From Lutjanus erythropterus (taxonomy: Eukaryota; Chordata; Actinopteri; Lutjaniformes; Lutjanidae): a stretch of 64,000 nt of DNA. The stretch is taken from NCBI GenBank assembly GCA_020091685.1, contig CM034597.1, positions 1,434,646-1,498,645 of the forward strand, written 5' to 3'. Of this stretch, positions 1-11,965 are shown piece by piece. The stretch's first letter is position 1, and each line of letters starts with the position of its first letter. The notes beneath the pieces were generated by a model. The model was not told the origin of the DNA and did not search any database. It saw only the letters and a list, made by a program, of their open reading frames with translations. The position numbers and the translations under genes are program-made.

Positions 1-604
1 AAAGTGTTGATAAAGTTCTTCAGGTTGGTCTCGCGAGGACACAGTCCCCCAAACTCATGTGTTGTACCTCGTTTCCCTCCCTCAGGGAACATTGGTTATA
101 TTCATAACCCCCAGTTTGAGGGAACCTCTTAGTTCCTTAAAAAGTCATTCCTGAGTACTTTGGGTGGGACATGGCTATTGTTGGTTTTGGTCTTTTCATA
201 TGATTTTTGGACAGTAACAAAGCTTTAGAATATTGGCAGCTCATTCTTTAAGGCTTCAAATGAACTGTTTCTCATTGGCATCTAAAGCCCCTTTCTGCTG
301 GTTATTCAACAATCAGGTCCATTTTACAAAGAGCCAATGGCCAGGCACCCATAGTTGTGAACGAAGGCAGGGTTTATTTTCTGTTGTTGAAATGTCCTTA
401 ATGTGTACACAAAATAAGGTCCCTCACACACTGGCAAAGTTTGTGCTTACCACAGTGCGTATGTTAGTGAATCAGAATCATTCGAAATTGACCCCTGTCT
501 GCAATCTGCATACTGCCACACCCACATTTCTCTATACAAGAAATTATGTTTGCATAGAAAAGTACCATGGAACTTAACATTCAGAAAGAATCAGAATGCA
601 GTGT
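1..604. other. Unannotated flank, no feature recognised
   Basis: AT-rich sequence with no recognisable exon, repeat end or satellite. Open frames here are short and show no domain-like composition, so I treat them as chance. Confidence 0.5.
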
Positions 605-1095
605 GTGTGGGTGTTTATTTGTGTTTCGAGTGTAACCACCGTAAAATAATCTGTAAAAGACATTTTATATCTCTGATTCATCTGCTGTCTACCAGCACTG
701 AGCGCTGCCTCTCCACATTCAGTCTGTGCTGCAGCCACACCTCTGCACTGCCTGTGTCCGAGGAGGAAGCCAGAAGAGGCACACTTTTGCAACTCATATT
801 AATAACTCTATGGGCTGTTATAACCAAGGCATGCATGTTGTGTCCCTGGAGAAACGGACTGTGTCTCAGGTGAAAAAGAAATGGTTTGATATTAAAGTTG
901 ATGTGGAATAAAGAAAAACAGACCAGGAGAAAAATAAGGACACGGGTGGAGAGCAAGAAGCAGCTGATCTGTTAGCCCAAGATCAGAGATTATTCTAAAT
1001 ATCCAGAGTGAAATAAGTAATGAAGGTGAAAGTAATGACAGCCAGCAAGGATTTTCAACCAATAGTGATAATAATAACAGGACAGACATGTATTC
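605..1095. repeat. Dispersed repeat, copy 1 of a pair
   Basis: This segment matches 61080-61430 in the same orientation. Shared blocks include TGTTTATTTGTGTT at the left, then a core reading CCAGCACTGAGC followed by GCCTCTCCA, then GAAAAACA and a GTGGAGA(G/A)CAAG block. On the minus strand both copies read a short peptide containing the pattern GEA-LSAG--Q-NQR, but neither continues as a long frame, so coding is not supported. Copy 1 ends near a GATAATAATAA run and copy 2 runs into a trinucleotide satellite, so both have a microsatellite at the same end, as some LINE and SINE tails do. Family not identified. Confidence 0.6.
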
Positions 1096-3141
1096 ATTCA
1101 CTCCATTAAATCTGTTAATGATTAATGAATGTAGTTTTGATATGCTCTGCATTTAGTTACCAGGTGTGTTTCAACATTTTCTTAGACAGCCGGGGTGTCA
1201 TCATTTGCACAAGTACACAAGTGTACAAGTAAACTACAGGCTCAAAGCAACATGGCTTCTACTCATCTGTGTGAAGCAGAGATCTACTCTAACCAGCCTT
1301 GCCTGTCTTGTTTACTAGATGCCTTTGCAAGAAAGCCTATATGTCTAACTGACCGCCACCAGTGACCCCTTCTTTCTAGTCCCCCATGCTATTCAACAGG
1401 AAAATGAACACAATATATAACATAAAAAGCCACAAACAGCTGCCTCTGTTACACATAGTCTGGGCTGTGGACAGTGAATCATCTGCTCTCACAACACCCT
1501 GAACCTGACATTTCTAATCCTGTCGATGCACAAGGAAAATGAAGGACCCATTTGGATTTGCACAGGTTCAATATGGATCACGCACTGGCTGCTGTTCTTG
1601 TTAGCACTAAGCCCACAGCCAAAACATATTTCTCAAAGCCTTGTGTATTTGCGAGAAAAACCTGCGGGGGTTCTCAACCTAACACCTTGACATGGCATTG
1701 ATGGGGAGGAAATGGCATATCTACCTGTGCACGAAACAGGACCTTGGATTTGCCCTCAGAATACACTTTTAGAGGCAATCTGCCTTCCACAAAAAGGGGT
1801 CAAACCAGGCAGGGAGATAAATAAATTGCTTTGCTACTGCTCGGCTGTATACTCTGCCTTGATCCAACCAGGTCATAGAAAGCATACACCTCTCCACATA
1901 CATGGGGCAAAAGAGAGGGAAAAAAGCCATGGAGGACTTGAGATAGCTATTGAAAGCAGAGCAGAGGAGAGAAAAGGTAGAGAGGAGCCTATAATCAAAG
2001 ACGGAAAAGTGAGGAGAGAAGTGGAGGGAGATGAAAGAAAAAGAAGAAAAGAGGAGAGGATCAGAGTAGAGGACAGGGGAGGATAAAGCCTATAACAGGA
2101 CTATAAAAGCATGCTAAATTCTGGAGAGCGATTCTGATCTGAGGGATAGTGGAATGGAACAGCGGTGTGATAAGAACAGCTTGCAAGTGGAGTTTTCACG
2201 CCTATATGCTTGCAGCTGCAGTTACTCAACTGCACAGAAAAATACTCTTTCTTTTAAAATCACTAAAAGCTGAAGTAGATGTTATATGGGCCATTCTACC
2301 CAACTGCTACATACATACAAACTGATACAAACTGCTCCCCAACAGCCCAAAAGTAACATTTAAATTGCATTTATGCAAATCTGCGATAATTAGTTAATTA
2401 CTAAGTATTGTAACTCAAAATAATATTTGAGACAGCAGTCATTTTAAGATAAATAAAATCATCATTCAAAGGGTACTTTGAATTGGAAGGTGAATGTACT
2501 GAACCCTAACCCCTAAATTTCAACTTGAAAATGAAACTAAAATGATTTTTGTCCATTGCTGTTTTTAAAAAGAACTGTTAGATGTTTTTGACATTTATTT
2601 ACTATTTTCATCATTTTGTATTTTCTTTGTCAATAATGTCAATAATTGCATGTAAAAAGTCCTGCATTTTCATGTCACTACTGAAACAGTTGGAGTCTAT
2701 GGGTGGAGACTGATTTTAGCCACACCCCCACACTTCTGATGAGGAGGTCTGTCTGTATCCCTCTCTGTCATGGCTGCGTGTTGAGGAGATAGGTGTGACC
2801 ATTTTAAACTAAATGTGTTCAAAAAGTCAGGGCGTAACTTTAAGCAATGTCACTACCATACTGAGTCACCCATTTTCTATAATTACTTCAATTAATTTCA
2901 TTTGCGTACTGTTGTTCAGAACTGTGTCAGCTAAATTATCATCTAAGATGTAGTGTTTGGTTCAGTATTAAAACCAATGAATCTTTAACTATGAAATTAG
3001 TATGATCAATTTTATGCCCTTTACAAAGAATCATCTCAAAATCGCACATCAAAGATTTGTTCAAATTCATTTTTTTATTCATTAACCTGTGAAAACCTTT
3101 GAAAAAGTGTTATTTTTTTCAATGTCAATGTAAACAAAATG
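1096..3141. other. AT-rich noncoding stretch with a purine-rich segment
   Basis: No gene or transposon end recognised. From about 1911 to 2086 the plus strand is strongly purine-rich (GAGAGGAGAAAAG type), which opens a 124-codon Arg/Glu/Lys-rich frame at 1712-2086 that I regard as a composition artefact. The rest is simple AT-rich sequence. Confidence 0.5.
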
Positions 3142-3555
3142 TTAAAGGGATAGTTCACCCAAAAATGAAAATTCAGTCATTATCTACTCATCCTCATGCT
3201 GACTGAAGCTCAGGTTTAGTTTTTTAGTCCACAAAACATTGCTGGAGTTTCACAGGAAAACAGTGTTGCAGAATCTCTCAAACAATGGAAGTGAATGGTG
3301 ACCAGTTTGAAATTTAACATAAAATGCCTCCATCCTGCTCATCTGTGGAGCAGTATGGAGGCACTTTATGTGTTTTTTTTTTGTTTTTTAAACTGGTCAC
3401 CATTCACTTCCATTGTTTGAGAGATTCTGCAACACTGTTTTCCTGTGAAACTCCAGCAGTGTTTTGTGGACTAAAAAACTAAACCTGACCTTCAGCTGGC
3501 AAGAGGTTGAATAGATAATGACTGAATTTACATTTTTGGGTGAACTATTCCTTAA
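3142..3555. mobile_element. Foldback MITE with TTAA target duplication
   Basis: A 406 bp element (3146-3551) lies between TTAA at 3142-3145 and TTAA at 3552-3555. Its two arms are inverted copies that meet near 3345. The outer ends read AGGGATAGTTCACCCAAAAA on the left and GGAATAGTTCACCCAAAAA on the reverse complement of the right. The inner 100 bp or so of each arm, from the AGGTTTAG block through CACAGGAAAACAGTGTTGCA to GACCAGTTT, are nearly identical. The loop is only a few bases (between CTGCTC and GGAGCAG). It has no coding capacity. The TTAA duplication is typical of piggyBac-like or Kolobok-like DNA transposons, but which family mobilised it cannot be told from ends alone. Confidence 0.9.
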
Positions 3556-5082
3556 ATAAGCCAATATAAGGCATTTTATTACACATGTGATTCAGTGACA
3601 AATCTGGGGACAGGAAAAAGTCCCCTGACACTGTCTGAAAGTACAAAATGAGAAATACAAATGTGTAGCTTGCATGTTATACAATTTACATATATAGAAA
3701 GCTCTGGGAAAAAGACACTTCTATTCTAAGATGTTTATCACTCTGACTGTGAACAGTTCTGTAGAATGGGCCATACATACTGGTGCTGCCTTACTTTTTA
3801 AGTTATTGGTTTGCTATCACTGTGTTTCCATCCATTCACTTCTTGCATCTGTTTGCACCACTCTGTATGAGCCATCGGTGTATGAACATCTGATTCAGTA
3901 CTTTCATAAATGCCATTAGTGCATAACCCTTTGTAATAGATTCATAATGAAGTGGGGTGTGGTTAGAGGCTAGGAGAGATGGCTGCAGCTGATTCCATTT
4001 GCCTTTTGCAAAGAGCAGCGGTTGCAGACTGAATGAGGATTAGGTAGAAATGATGGGATTTTGATGGTGAAAAGCCCAGCTGAGAAGCAGCGCAGCATGA
4101 GACCATGAAGCATAGCGGGAGAGGAGACGCAGGCCGGGTTTCAGCGCCTCGAGCAGACAATGTCACATCTCCCACACAAAATAGCAGCATTGATTATAGC
4201 AGAATATGGAGCCGGGAACCCTGGCTTTCTCCTATACCATGCTAGAATGAAGCATGCTGTCTCGTAATACCTAGTTAATGTCAACAAATTGACAGTCCAA
4301 GTATCTCTGCGTCTTCTTAGAGCCGCTGTTATTTCAGTTTCCTTCTCTGTTCTCTTGCTGTAACCTTAATCTTTCACGCTTGGATTTTTTTTAACATATT
4401 TATCCTGAAAAGATTGTATGCAGTCAAACCTGAGTGGAACACAAATAAGTAAAAAGGTAAGTATGAAGATAAATAATAAGGAAACCATGAACAGAACATT
4501 CTTAAACCAAACTAGGGATGCACCCCAATCTGAATACAATATTCGAGAAAGCACAAATAATGTGATGGAAACAGGTATTTCTTCTACACCAAGCTGCTTG
4601 TTATTATTCCGGGGAAAAAAAGTCTGCATCTACCTGGATTCATCACTGATGTAATGCACAAGCCAGCGAGTATGCTAAGTGACACAAATCAATAGCACCC
4701 ATGGTGTGTGACCAAGACGTCCCTGTAAACTTTTTAGTTAAAAAAGTTGAGTCAAAAATAAAAATATAGAGAGACCTGAAAAGTAAATGAACAGTATGAG
4801 GAGGTGGAAATATATTTCACTATCAATTATATGCCAAAAATAAATCAACTTGATGGTTTGAAAGCACAACAGTTGTACTGCTGATGAATATTAAGTTAAA
4901 AAATAGATTTGCTCAGTTTTAATATGAATTCTGGTATAAATCACGCTTACTTATGGTCTTCTGTCCTAATACAGATACAGACAGATCATTTTGTTGCGTG
5001 AGCAGATACAAATACATATAGTCACCTCTCTCTGCACAACAAACATGTGTATTTTGTCTGTGGGATGTTTTTTTATAGTAGT
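3556..5082. other. Noncoding stretch, no feature recognised
   Basis: AT-rich sequence between the two MITE copies. Open frames at 3731-3919, 3963-4190 and 4366-4654 are short and overlap on both strands without domain signatures, so they are treated as chance. Confidence 0.5.
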
Positions 5083-5560
5083 TAGATAGTTCACCCAAAA
5101 ATGAAAACTCAGTCATTATCTATTCACTCTCATGCCAGTTGAAGGTTGGGTTTAATTTTGTAGTCTACAAAACACTACTAGAGTTTCACAGGAAAACAGT
5201 GTTGCAGAATCTCCCAAACAGCAGAAGTGAATGGTGACCAGTTTTCAAACTTAGAAATGCCTCCATACTGCTCATCTGGTGTAATCCAAGTCTCCTAAAG
5301 ACCCAACATGCCAAGTTGTCTAAAAAACCTGTTATTTACACCATGTTTTTAGTCTGAATCATCACTGTAAACCCTTAGCTTAGAGCCGCATTCACATGCA
5401 CACTGTTTGAACTGAGTGTGTGTGTGTGTTGTGACAATGTGCAAACAGTAGTCTGTTTTTATTCTGCAGTTTTTTTACATTTGAAAATTGCTCACCATTC
5501 ACTTACATTATTTGGGAGATGCTGTAACACTGTGGTTGCTGTGAAAAAGGTCATTTGCAA
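5083..5560. mobile_element. Second, longer and decayed copy of the 3146-3551 MITE
   Basis: The left arm (about 5083-5275) matches the left arm of the first MITE: GATAGTTCACCCAAAAATG, then CACAGGAAAACAGTGTTGCA, then GTGAATGGTGACCAGTTT and GCCTCCAT-CTGCTCATCTG. It then continues into about 200 bp of extra interior absent from the first copy, and a diverged right arm is visible at 5483-5548 (GCTCACCATTCACTTACATT). The right terminus is not seen. It suggests the ancestral element had an interior that the first copy has lost. A short (GT)n lies at 5416-5431. Confidence 0.75.
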
Positions 5561-7912
5561 AATTCTGGACACCTGTCAAATTCATACTCAAAACAGAGTA
5601 CAGCACATCATTAAAGTAACTGCTAAATACTGCTAGTTGGCTGAGTTAGCTGTGCAGCTAGTAGTGGTCCTCCGCGGGGTAATGTTTGTCTTTACAGCTC
5701 TAGCACAGGAGCTCTGGACCAGTGAGAGGAGGAGATTTTCATGGGATGTACCAGAGAATGTCAGCAGGGACAGGCCACCAAAATCAGAGCCGGGTGAGAT
5801 CGGGCTCAGTGCTCAGGGGGTCAAGTCAAGCCTATAGTATCTGACTATGTCTTCTTGATGTACAAAGTGGTATTATGAGACAGGAGGGGCTGGGACTAGC
5901 TGGTTAGCACACACCTGAGAGGAGTGTTGGTTTGTGAGCCTGTATCAATGCAGACTCATTGTTGCAAGACACAGACTGTTGCACCTATGCACAGTGAATT
6001 TTGAATTTGAATAGATCATTGCCAATAAAATATTTATTTTTTCCTCACATCTGGACAGTAGACCATGTTTAAAATAGAAAGTGACAGTTCTACTGTGAGT
6101 TTATGCATCTGCATGTTGGATAGGCCAACTGAAGTGCTCAATGCACATCTAAAGCTGCAGGTTAGCTTCTATGTAACAAACTGCACAGAAGATGGTGTTT
6201 GTAACTGTGAGTCGCAGAAGCCGATTGGTTGATCAAATAACACGTATATGTTCACTTAGCACATAGTTTACAGGAGCATAATTGCAGCTTTACAGACAGC
6301 AGTAAACAACCCTGCCTGATACCACCGCACCAAACAAGCAAATAGCTCATTACAGAGAAACAAAATCAAAGCTAAACTTAATTTATATTGCACATTTAAA
6401 TCCAGAGGAGATATAATATGTGTCACAGAAAAGCAAAGAACATTAAAAGCACATATGCATGCATACTGAGTGTACCAAAACAATCACACCCAATTAAAAA
6501 CACAACCACAACAAAACAAAGCTGATCAATGATGGCAGAAAATAAATGTTTTGTCTGACGTTAAACAGTAAATGTCATTGTTGAAGCATATCTAATGCAA
6601 TGCAGCTGAGTGTTCCAATAAGACCCTGAAAAACAAAGCAACTTCACAAACTTTTGATTGAATCCAACAACCAGAACATGTGGCCTATGATGCAAGAAGT
6701 TTGATAGGTTCATATATGAAAGGCAAGTGAGAGATCCTGATGAGGAAGGCCATGTAGGGCTTTGAATTAATATATCAAATTAATATCACATTTAATAAAT
6801 TCATTTCTACATACAGAATTGAGACAATATATATGAAATGTACAGTTTGACATTTATGTAATTTATGAAATATTTTTGTTTGTTTATTTAGTTATTTATT
6901 TATTTAAATTTCTAAACTTGTTCTGTGTCAGCAAACAGCCTTGACCCAGAGAAGAATTCACAACTTCAAACACTTTAAAAATGTGTTAAAAGCCTTTAAA
7001 ATCTAAAACTAACAATACCTACTGATAACTGATTTTTTTAAAAAAAAGCGCAATTATAATCATCTTTGTTTTAAAATTGATTTTTTTATGAAAATGTTGG
7101 CCCTAAAGTTGTGTCCCAGATTTCTGTCGACTGTCCGATTTTTATAAAAGTATAATTTAATCAAACATAACATGATTTATCTACAAGGACCCCCGTCACA
7201 TTTCCTGGTTTAAAAAGGCAGAAATACTGCTCAAGCAGTGGTAAAGCTTATAATTTAGACAAATTCATTACAATTCATTAATCACTATGAGGTTGGCCCA
7301 TTACAAGTTTTACAAGAATCTGATCTTCTGAAATATTAAAAATATAAAACTCAAACTCCCTCAAAATAAAGTTCTGTCCCAATTTTCCAGAATGAGTAGC
7401 CAGTTAGAAAAAGCACATGTAGCAAAATGCTACATGCTATATTGCCCTCCAAACTCTACTGCCAAGGTTTTATTGAAACGTCACTACTGTACTCCTCATA
7501 AAGATAGTGAACAACACTCGATCAGAAATACTTCACAAAAGCAAAGGGAACTATGAACAGGCGGTGTATTTCCCTGTGACGAGTGGAGTTCAGTGGTTTA
7601 CCCACGCAGCATGAATAAACTGTGCTTGTTCAGTGTGGTGTGTGTGGTAAATGTTATGTAATGAGTGGTGCTGCAGATGGTGCAGCCGTCTGCTGTTATA
7701 ACTCACTTAGTTGAAAAGGACCCTCACTATTACCTACCTTTCCTGTCAATGACTGTTGCCATAGTGATACAAGGAAATGGGATTCACTTGGTGTGTGAGC
7801 AAACAGGTGTGTTCATCCTTGAGAACAAGCCAGAGACAGCTCTGTAACCACTTAGACCCCATAAAATGTCTCATGGTTGCTAAGAAGAGTTTTCCACAAC
7901 AAGGTTTTATTC
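5561..7912. other. AT-rich noncoding stretch, no feature recognised
   Basis: No exon, transposon terminus or satellite of note. A less AT-rich island at about 5640-5830 carries a 66-codon frame with no recognisable domain. A short TTTATTTA run lies near 6885-6905. Confidence 0.45.
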
Positions 7913-8045
7913 TTAAAGGAATAATATGTAACACTGCGGCATCAAAACGTCTAAAACCAACAAGACCTTTATTATATGTTTTGTTGAGTTGTGTGCTCAC
8001 ATTATCCCAGATGTTGCAAACAATAACATATCCATAATTTATTTA
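7913..8045 (+). mobile_element. TTAA-type MITE fragment (left end)
   Basis: Starts at TTAA (7913-7916) with AAAGGAATAATATGTAACA, followed by a block around AGACCTTTATTATATGTTTT that I recall as part of a dispersed fish repeat. No matching right end with inverted terminus is visible before the SINE head at 8180, so it is probably truncated. Family assignment is from memory only. Confidence 0.4.
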
Positions 8046-8179
8046 AGGTAACCCCCTCTAGTTGCTCTAACTCTTTTTTTCAGAGCGTCTATTTGCACCA
8101 ATCTGCACAAAGCAGTTATTTGGCTTTTTATACCAAATCCCCATATTTTATATAAAGAGCGACAATTTCAGCACTAATA

Positions 8180-8256
8180 TGGGGTTGTGGTGGATGAATG
8201 AGTTAAGCACAGGGCTTTCCTGCAGGAAAGCAGGGTTTGAGTCCTGCCCTGGGAGA
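8180..8256 (+). repeat. SINE head resembling a tRNA (copy A)
   Basis: The segment reads like a decayed tRNA: an A-box-like TGGATGAATGAG, a middle stem GCTTTCCTGCAGGAAAGC, and a B-box-like GGGTTTGAGTCC at about 8233-8244. It is followed at 8350-8400 by a body block GGTTAGGTTTAGGCAGCAAA that also accompanies the tRNA-like heads at 17505-17562 and 18741-18802. It is not a functional tRNA, because the 3' acceptor half does not pair convincingly. Confidence 0.55.
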
Positions 8257-8349
8257 CTAGGGTAGCTTGACAGAAGTGTGAAATTATGTGTCAGTGGTAC
8301 CAATTATTTACAGTTTTTGTAATTATTATTTTCAGTTTTTAGTCACACC

Positions 8350-8402
8350 TTGGTTAGGTTTAGGCAGCAAAACTACTTGATTAGGTTTAGGGTAAGGTGA
8401 CG
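8350..8402 (+). repeat. SINE-associated body block (copy A)
   Basis: Contains GGTTAGGTTTAGGCAGCAAA then AACTACTTGATTAGGTTTAGG. Close variants occur at 17344-17400 and 19089-19255, each within a few hundred bases of a tRNA-like head, so head and body seem to belong to one dispersed unit. The TTAGGTTTAGG pattern is only superficially telomere-like. Confidence 0.55.
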
Positions 8403-8511
8403 TTTCTCTGCCATGCAGGTGTAAATAGCTACACTGGCTATTTAAAACCTAGGTGCAAAAAGCGCTGTTGTCAATGGACAACTGAGTGCTTGTCTCTGCC
8501 ATGCTAGGCTA

Positions 8512-9739
8512 TATACACTGATCAGGCATAACATGACCACTGACAGGTGAAGTGAATAACACTGATTATCTCTTCATCATGGCACCTGTTAGAGGGTGGG
8601 CTATATTAGGCAGCAAGTCAACATTTTGTCCTCAAAGTTGATGTGTTAGAAGCAGGAAAAATGAGCAAACATAAGGATTCGAGCAAATTTGACAAGGGCC
8701 AAATTGTGATGGCTAGACAACTGGGTCAGAGCATCTCCAAAACTGCAGCTCTAGTGGGATGTTCCTGGTCTGCAGTGGTCAGTATCTATCAAAAGTGGTC
8801 CAAGGAAGGAACAGTGGTGAACTGGTGACAGGGTCATGGGTGGCCAAGGCTCATTGATGCATGTGGGGAGTGAAGGCTGGCCTGTGTGGTCCGATCCAAC
8901 AGAGGAGCTACTGTTGCTCAAATTGCTGAAGAAGTTAATGCTGGTTCTGATAGAAAGGTGTCAGAATACACAGTGCATCACAGTTTGTTGTGTATGGGGC
9001 TGCATAGCTGCAGACCAGTCAGGGTGTCCATGCTGACCTCTATGCATCGACAATGGGCCACCAACAATGGGCATGTAAACATCAGAACTGAACCATGGAG
9101 CAATGGAAGAAGGTGGCCTGGTCTGATGAATCACATTTTCTTTTACATCACGTGGACGGCCGGATGCGTGTGCGTCGCTTACCTGGGGAACACATGGCAC
9201 CAGGATGCACTATGGGAAGAAGGCAAGCCAGCGGAAGCAGTGTGATGCTTTGGGCAATGTTCTGCTGGGAAACCTTGGGTCCTGCCATCCATGTGGATGT
9301 TACTTTGATACATACAATATACCTAAGCGTTGTTACAGACCATGTACACCCTTTCATGGAAACAGTATTCCCTGATGGCTGTGGACTCTTTCAGCAGGAT
9401 AATGCACCGTGCCACAAAGCAAAGATGATTCAAGAATGGTTTGAGGAGCACAACAATGAGTTTGAGGTGTTGACTTGGCCTCCAAATTCCCCAGATCTCA
9501 ATCCAATCGAGCATCTGTGGGATGTGCTGGACAAACAAGTCTGATCCATGGAGGCACCACCTCGCAACTTCCAGGACTTAAAGGATCTGCTGCTAACATC
9601 TTGGTGCCAGATACCATAGCACACCTTCCGGGGTCTAGTGGAGTCCATGCCTCGATGGGTCAGGCCTGTTTTGGCAGCAGGAGGGGGACCAACACAATAT
9701 TAGGCAGGTGGTGACAATGTTATGTCTGACTGGTGTACA
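8512..9739 (+). mobile_element. Tc1/mariner transposon, DD36E type, full-length but inactive
   Basis: About 1.22 kb element (8514-9737) with a TA on each side, as expected for Tc1/mariner. The terminal repeats read TACACTGATCAGGCATAACAT on the left, and the reverse complement of the right end reads TACACCAGTCAGACATAACA. The single transposase frame runs on the plus strand and is broken (see the pseudogene entry). The copy sits in a region with a repeated phrase ACACTGGCTATT on both sides (about 8433 and 9759), so it probably inserted into an older repeat. The spacing of its catalytic residues places it with the DD36E group ('Incomer' in published work on animal Tc1/mariner elements). Confidence 0.92.
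8661..9703 (+). pseudogene. Tc1/mariner DD36E transposase, dead
   Basis: The ancestral protein would cut and paste the surrounding element by binding its terminal repeats. The N-terminal helix-turn-helix region begins at the ATG at 8661 ([14 protein letters not shown], then [16 protein letters not shown]). The DDE triad is intact: Asp in WSDESHF (codon 9125-9127), Asp in FQQDNAPCH (9398-9400) and Glu in NPIEHLWD (9509-9511), with 36 residues between the last two. Breaks are TGA at 8826-8828, TGA at 8871-8873, a frameshift with sequence duplication at about 9048-9072, TGA at 9089-9091, TGA at 9542-9544 and TAG at 9617-9619. Several stops look like CGA to TGA changes, the expected CpG decay. 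The reading frame ends at TAG 9701-9703, just inside the right terminal repeat. It could not act without a functional transposase from another copy. Confidence 0.93.
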
Positions 9740-11025
9740 CCTGGGTGTAAAAGAAACACACTGGCTATTCTAACATCAGTGAAAATAGCATCTGCTTCAT
9801 TTTTTGACCTCTTGGAGCAGCACAACAAGCTGTAAACAACAGTGACATATTATCACCTTATGATGTTGATATGGCAAACATTAGCCAACTGTTGCTCATT
9901 AACTTGTCCTGCAGACTTGGGACAACATTCATCTAGAGTTTCTGGTCACCTGATCAATATAAATCCAAAGACCCAAAAATCTCCTTCTAGCTATGTTTTG
10001 GTCTCCACCAACTTGAGAAAAAGATCCATCTTTTTGGCTGCTAAATGCTACAACTATGTTCACCAGCTACTCGCTTTGTTGGTCTCCTGTTTGGTGCTGG
10101 GCACAGTGGGTTATTCAGAGTTATGAATAAGGGTGATATGGACAATGAAAGCAAACCAAAACAGTAAAACTATGAGACCAAAAAACAAACAAACAAAAAA
10201 AATAAATAAATAAACTGAAAGATGCCAGAATGCTCTGTAGAGCTGAGGGGAAAGGCAGTCATGTGAAGATTCTCTGTGGATACATCACTATAAATGGTAT
10301 CTTTCACATAATACATAGTATCTTCCCCTTTTGATATAAAAATATTAAGTAGAGCAACTTTAATATTCTTCACTGATACTCATAACTTTCTCTAAAACAG
10401 AATCTATCCCATAACTCCTCTGAAATCATCTGAATAACCAATAAACCTGTGTGATTGAATCATTTTTCATCAAAATATCTTGGTAACATGTAGTGTCGAG
10501 TTTAACACAACCTGCAGTTATTTTTCATGATTTTATTTCATTTGATGAAACCAGTGCAATCTCCTGGCTGCTGTTAGGATTCAATAAAGATCACATGTGG
10601 CTGGAAAACAATAAATAAACATCATTGATTTTTGTGGTTGATCTCAGTAGTCGGTGCTTTATGTTCATTGCTACCCACTACGATGGAAAAATGAAGGACA
10701 GTATTTGCTGAAAGAGGCCTGCCTCTCACAATAATAGTGTGAATAATCTACCGTAACTTCAAATGCCAAAAGCCTGTTATAATGACTCTGGTGTGTCTTA
10801 ATATGATTGAATTATTGTTCAAAGATCTCTGGATGCAGAACCACAGTAGAACATCCCATGTGTGAAATCTACAAAGAATGCAAAGACTGTTTCCAGCCTC
10901 ATTACAAGCAAATACACAGATATGATTTACTTTGTGTTTGTCTCAGCACTAAACATGCATATTTACTTGGCCATGTAAATGCTTTCTACGAAATGCACTG
11001 CATGGCTTCAATGTAAATGGAAAAT
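9740..11025. other. Noncoding stretch, probable repeat fragment
   Basis: No gene recognised. Around 9985-10115 the text GGCTGCTAAATGCTACAACT followed by TGTTCACCAGCTA resembles a dispersed fish repeat I have seen before but cannot name. A simple AAACAAACAAA/AATAAATAAA run lies at about 10181-10213. Confidence 0.4.
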
Positions 11026-11104
11026 ATGGATGGATGGATGGATGGATGGATGGATGGATGATGGATGGATGATGGATGATTGATGGATGCATGAATGGAT
11101 AGAT
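11026..11104. repeat. (GGAT)n microsatellite
   Basis: Tandem GGAT units run from 11026, interrupted by GATGATGGAT slips from about 11060, and degrade to GAATGGATAGATG by 11104. Confidence 0.95.
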
Positions 11105-11459
11105 GAGGGGTGGAGTTTAGGTCATAATGGATATCTACTGATATCTAGATATCTAGAGATTAGGGTTTGGACACTTGATAAGTGACAGAATCAGTATTGG
11201 GTCCCAGGGTCTTCATATTCTTTTATATTTACTTTTCCGTTCTGTTGTCTAATCATATGGTGTTTCTTGGGTTGTTGTATTCAGTTTTCTCACAGGTATC
11301 TTATAATCCATTAGTTCAAGATACAGTATTTGGCTCAGAGACTTGTCCAATGTGGATGCTGAACTTGGTGAGATCTGTTGGGATCAATAACAATAACCCA
11401 AGATCATGTAAAACAATTTTTGTACAAATTCATGCAGCCAATTATGAGATATAAACTTT

Positions 11460-11965
11460 CTGCATTAGTGTCGCCCTCTAAAAGTGAACTGCAATTTAGC
11501 TTAGTCAACACTCCTGAACATGTCTAACTTTAGATAGTCTGTAGATGATGCTGACTCATTTCCAGGACAATTGGCCCAACAACCTGTTCATCTGAAAGTC
11601 ATTAAAGTTTATATTCTTAAAGCAAAAGACTAATTAAGAAAAGATGCAGATGAATTATGAGATTTAAATTGTGAAAGAATTTTTAGTCTACACCAACTTT
11701 TTTCAAGATACTTGCAAAAATGCAAACTTGTTTGTTATAGCGCCACCTTATGGTCACTCAGTGTTATTTTTGTTGCCTGAGTAGTGGCTGGAATTTGCAA
11801 CTTATATGCCAATTTTGGTGAAATTTCATCTAACAGTTTTTGCTACACCAACAAATTTAGCACAGAAAAATAAGAAGGAGAAAAAAGAAAGAGACAAAGA
11901 AGGAAAGAATAATGAGAACAAAAACGAAAGGGGTCACAGCAAGCGATGCTGCTTGGACCCCTAAA
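11460..11965 (+). repeat. AT-rich dispersed repeat ending in GGACCCCTAA
   Basis: Contains the phrase TATAGCGCCACCTTATGGTC (about 11738-11757), an A-rich AGAAGGAGAAAAAAGAAAG run (11874-11892) and a terminal block GGGGTCACAGCAAGCGATGC near 11930-11949, then TTGGACCCCTAA. I recall this architecture, with the conserved 'GCGCCACC' block and a purine or AAT satellite followed by a GC-richer tail, as a common dispersed fish repeat. No protein is encoded. Class unknown. Confidence 0.45.

Noticed and set aside
1712-2086. 124-codon Arg/Glu-rich open frame
   Set aside because: It follows the purine-rich strand composition and has no domain or splice context.
8180-8256. Functional tRNA gene
   Set aside because: Only box-like motifs remain; acceptor and anticodon arms do not fold properly and related heads occur as dispersed repeats.
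8350-8402. TTAGGTTTAGGG-like words as an interstitial telomere array
   Set aside because: The units are not tandem TTAGGG repeats and recur with a specific SINE-like context elsewhere.
11026-11104. CRISPR-like direct repeats
   Set aside because: It is a simple GGAT microsatellite with no spacers, in a eukaryotic window.
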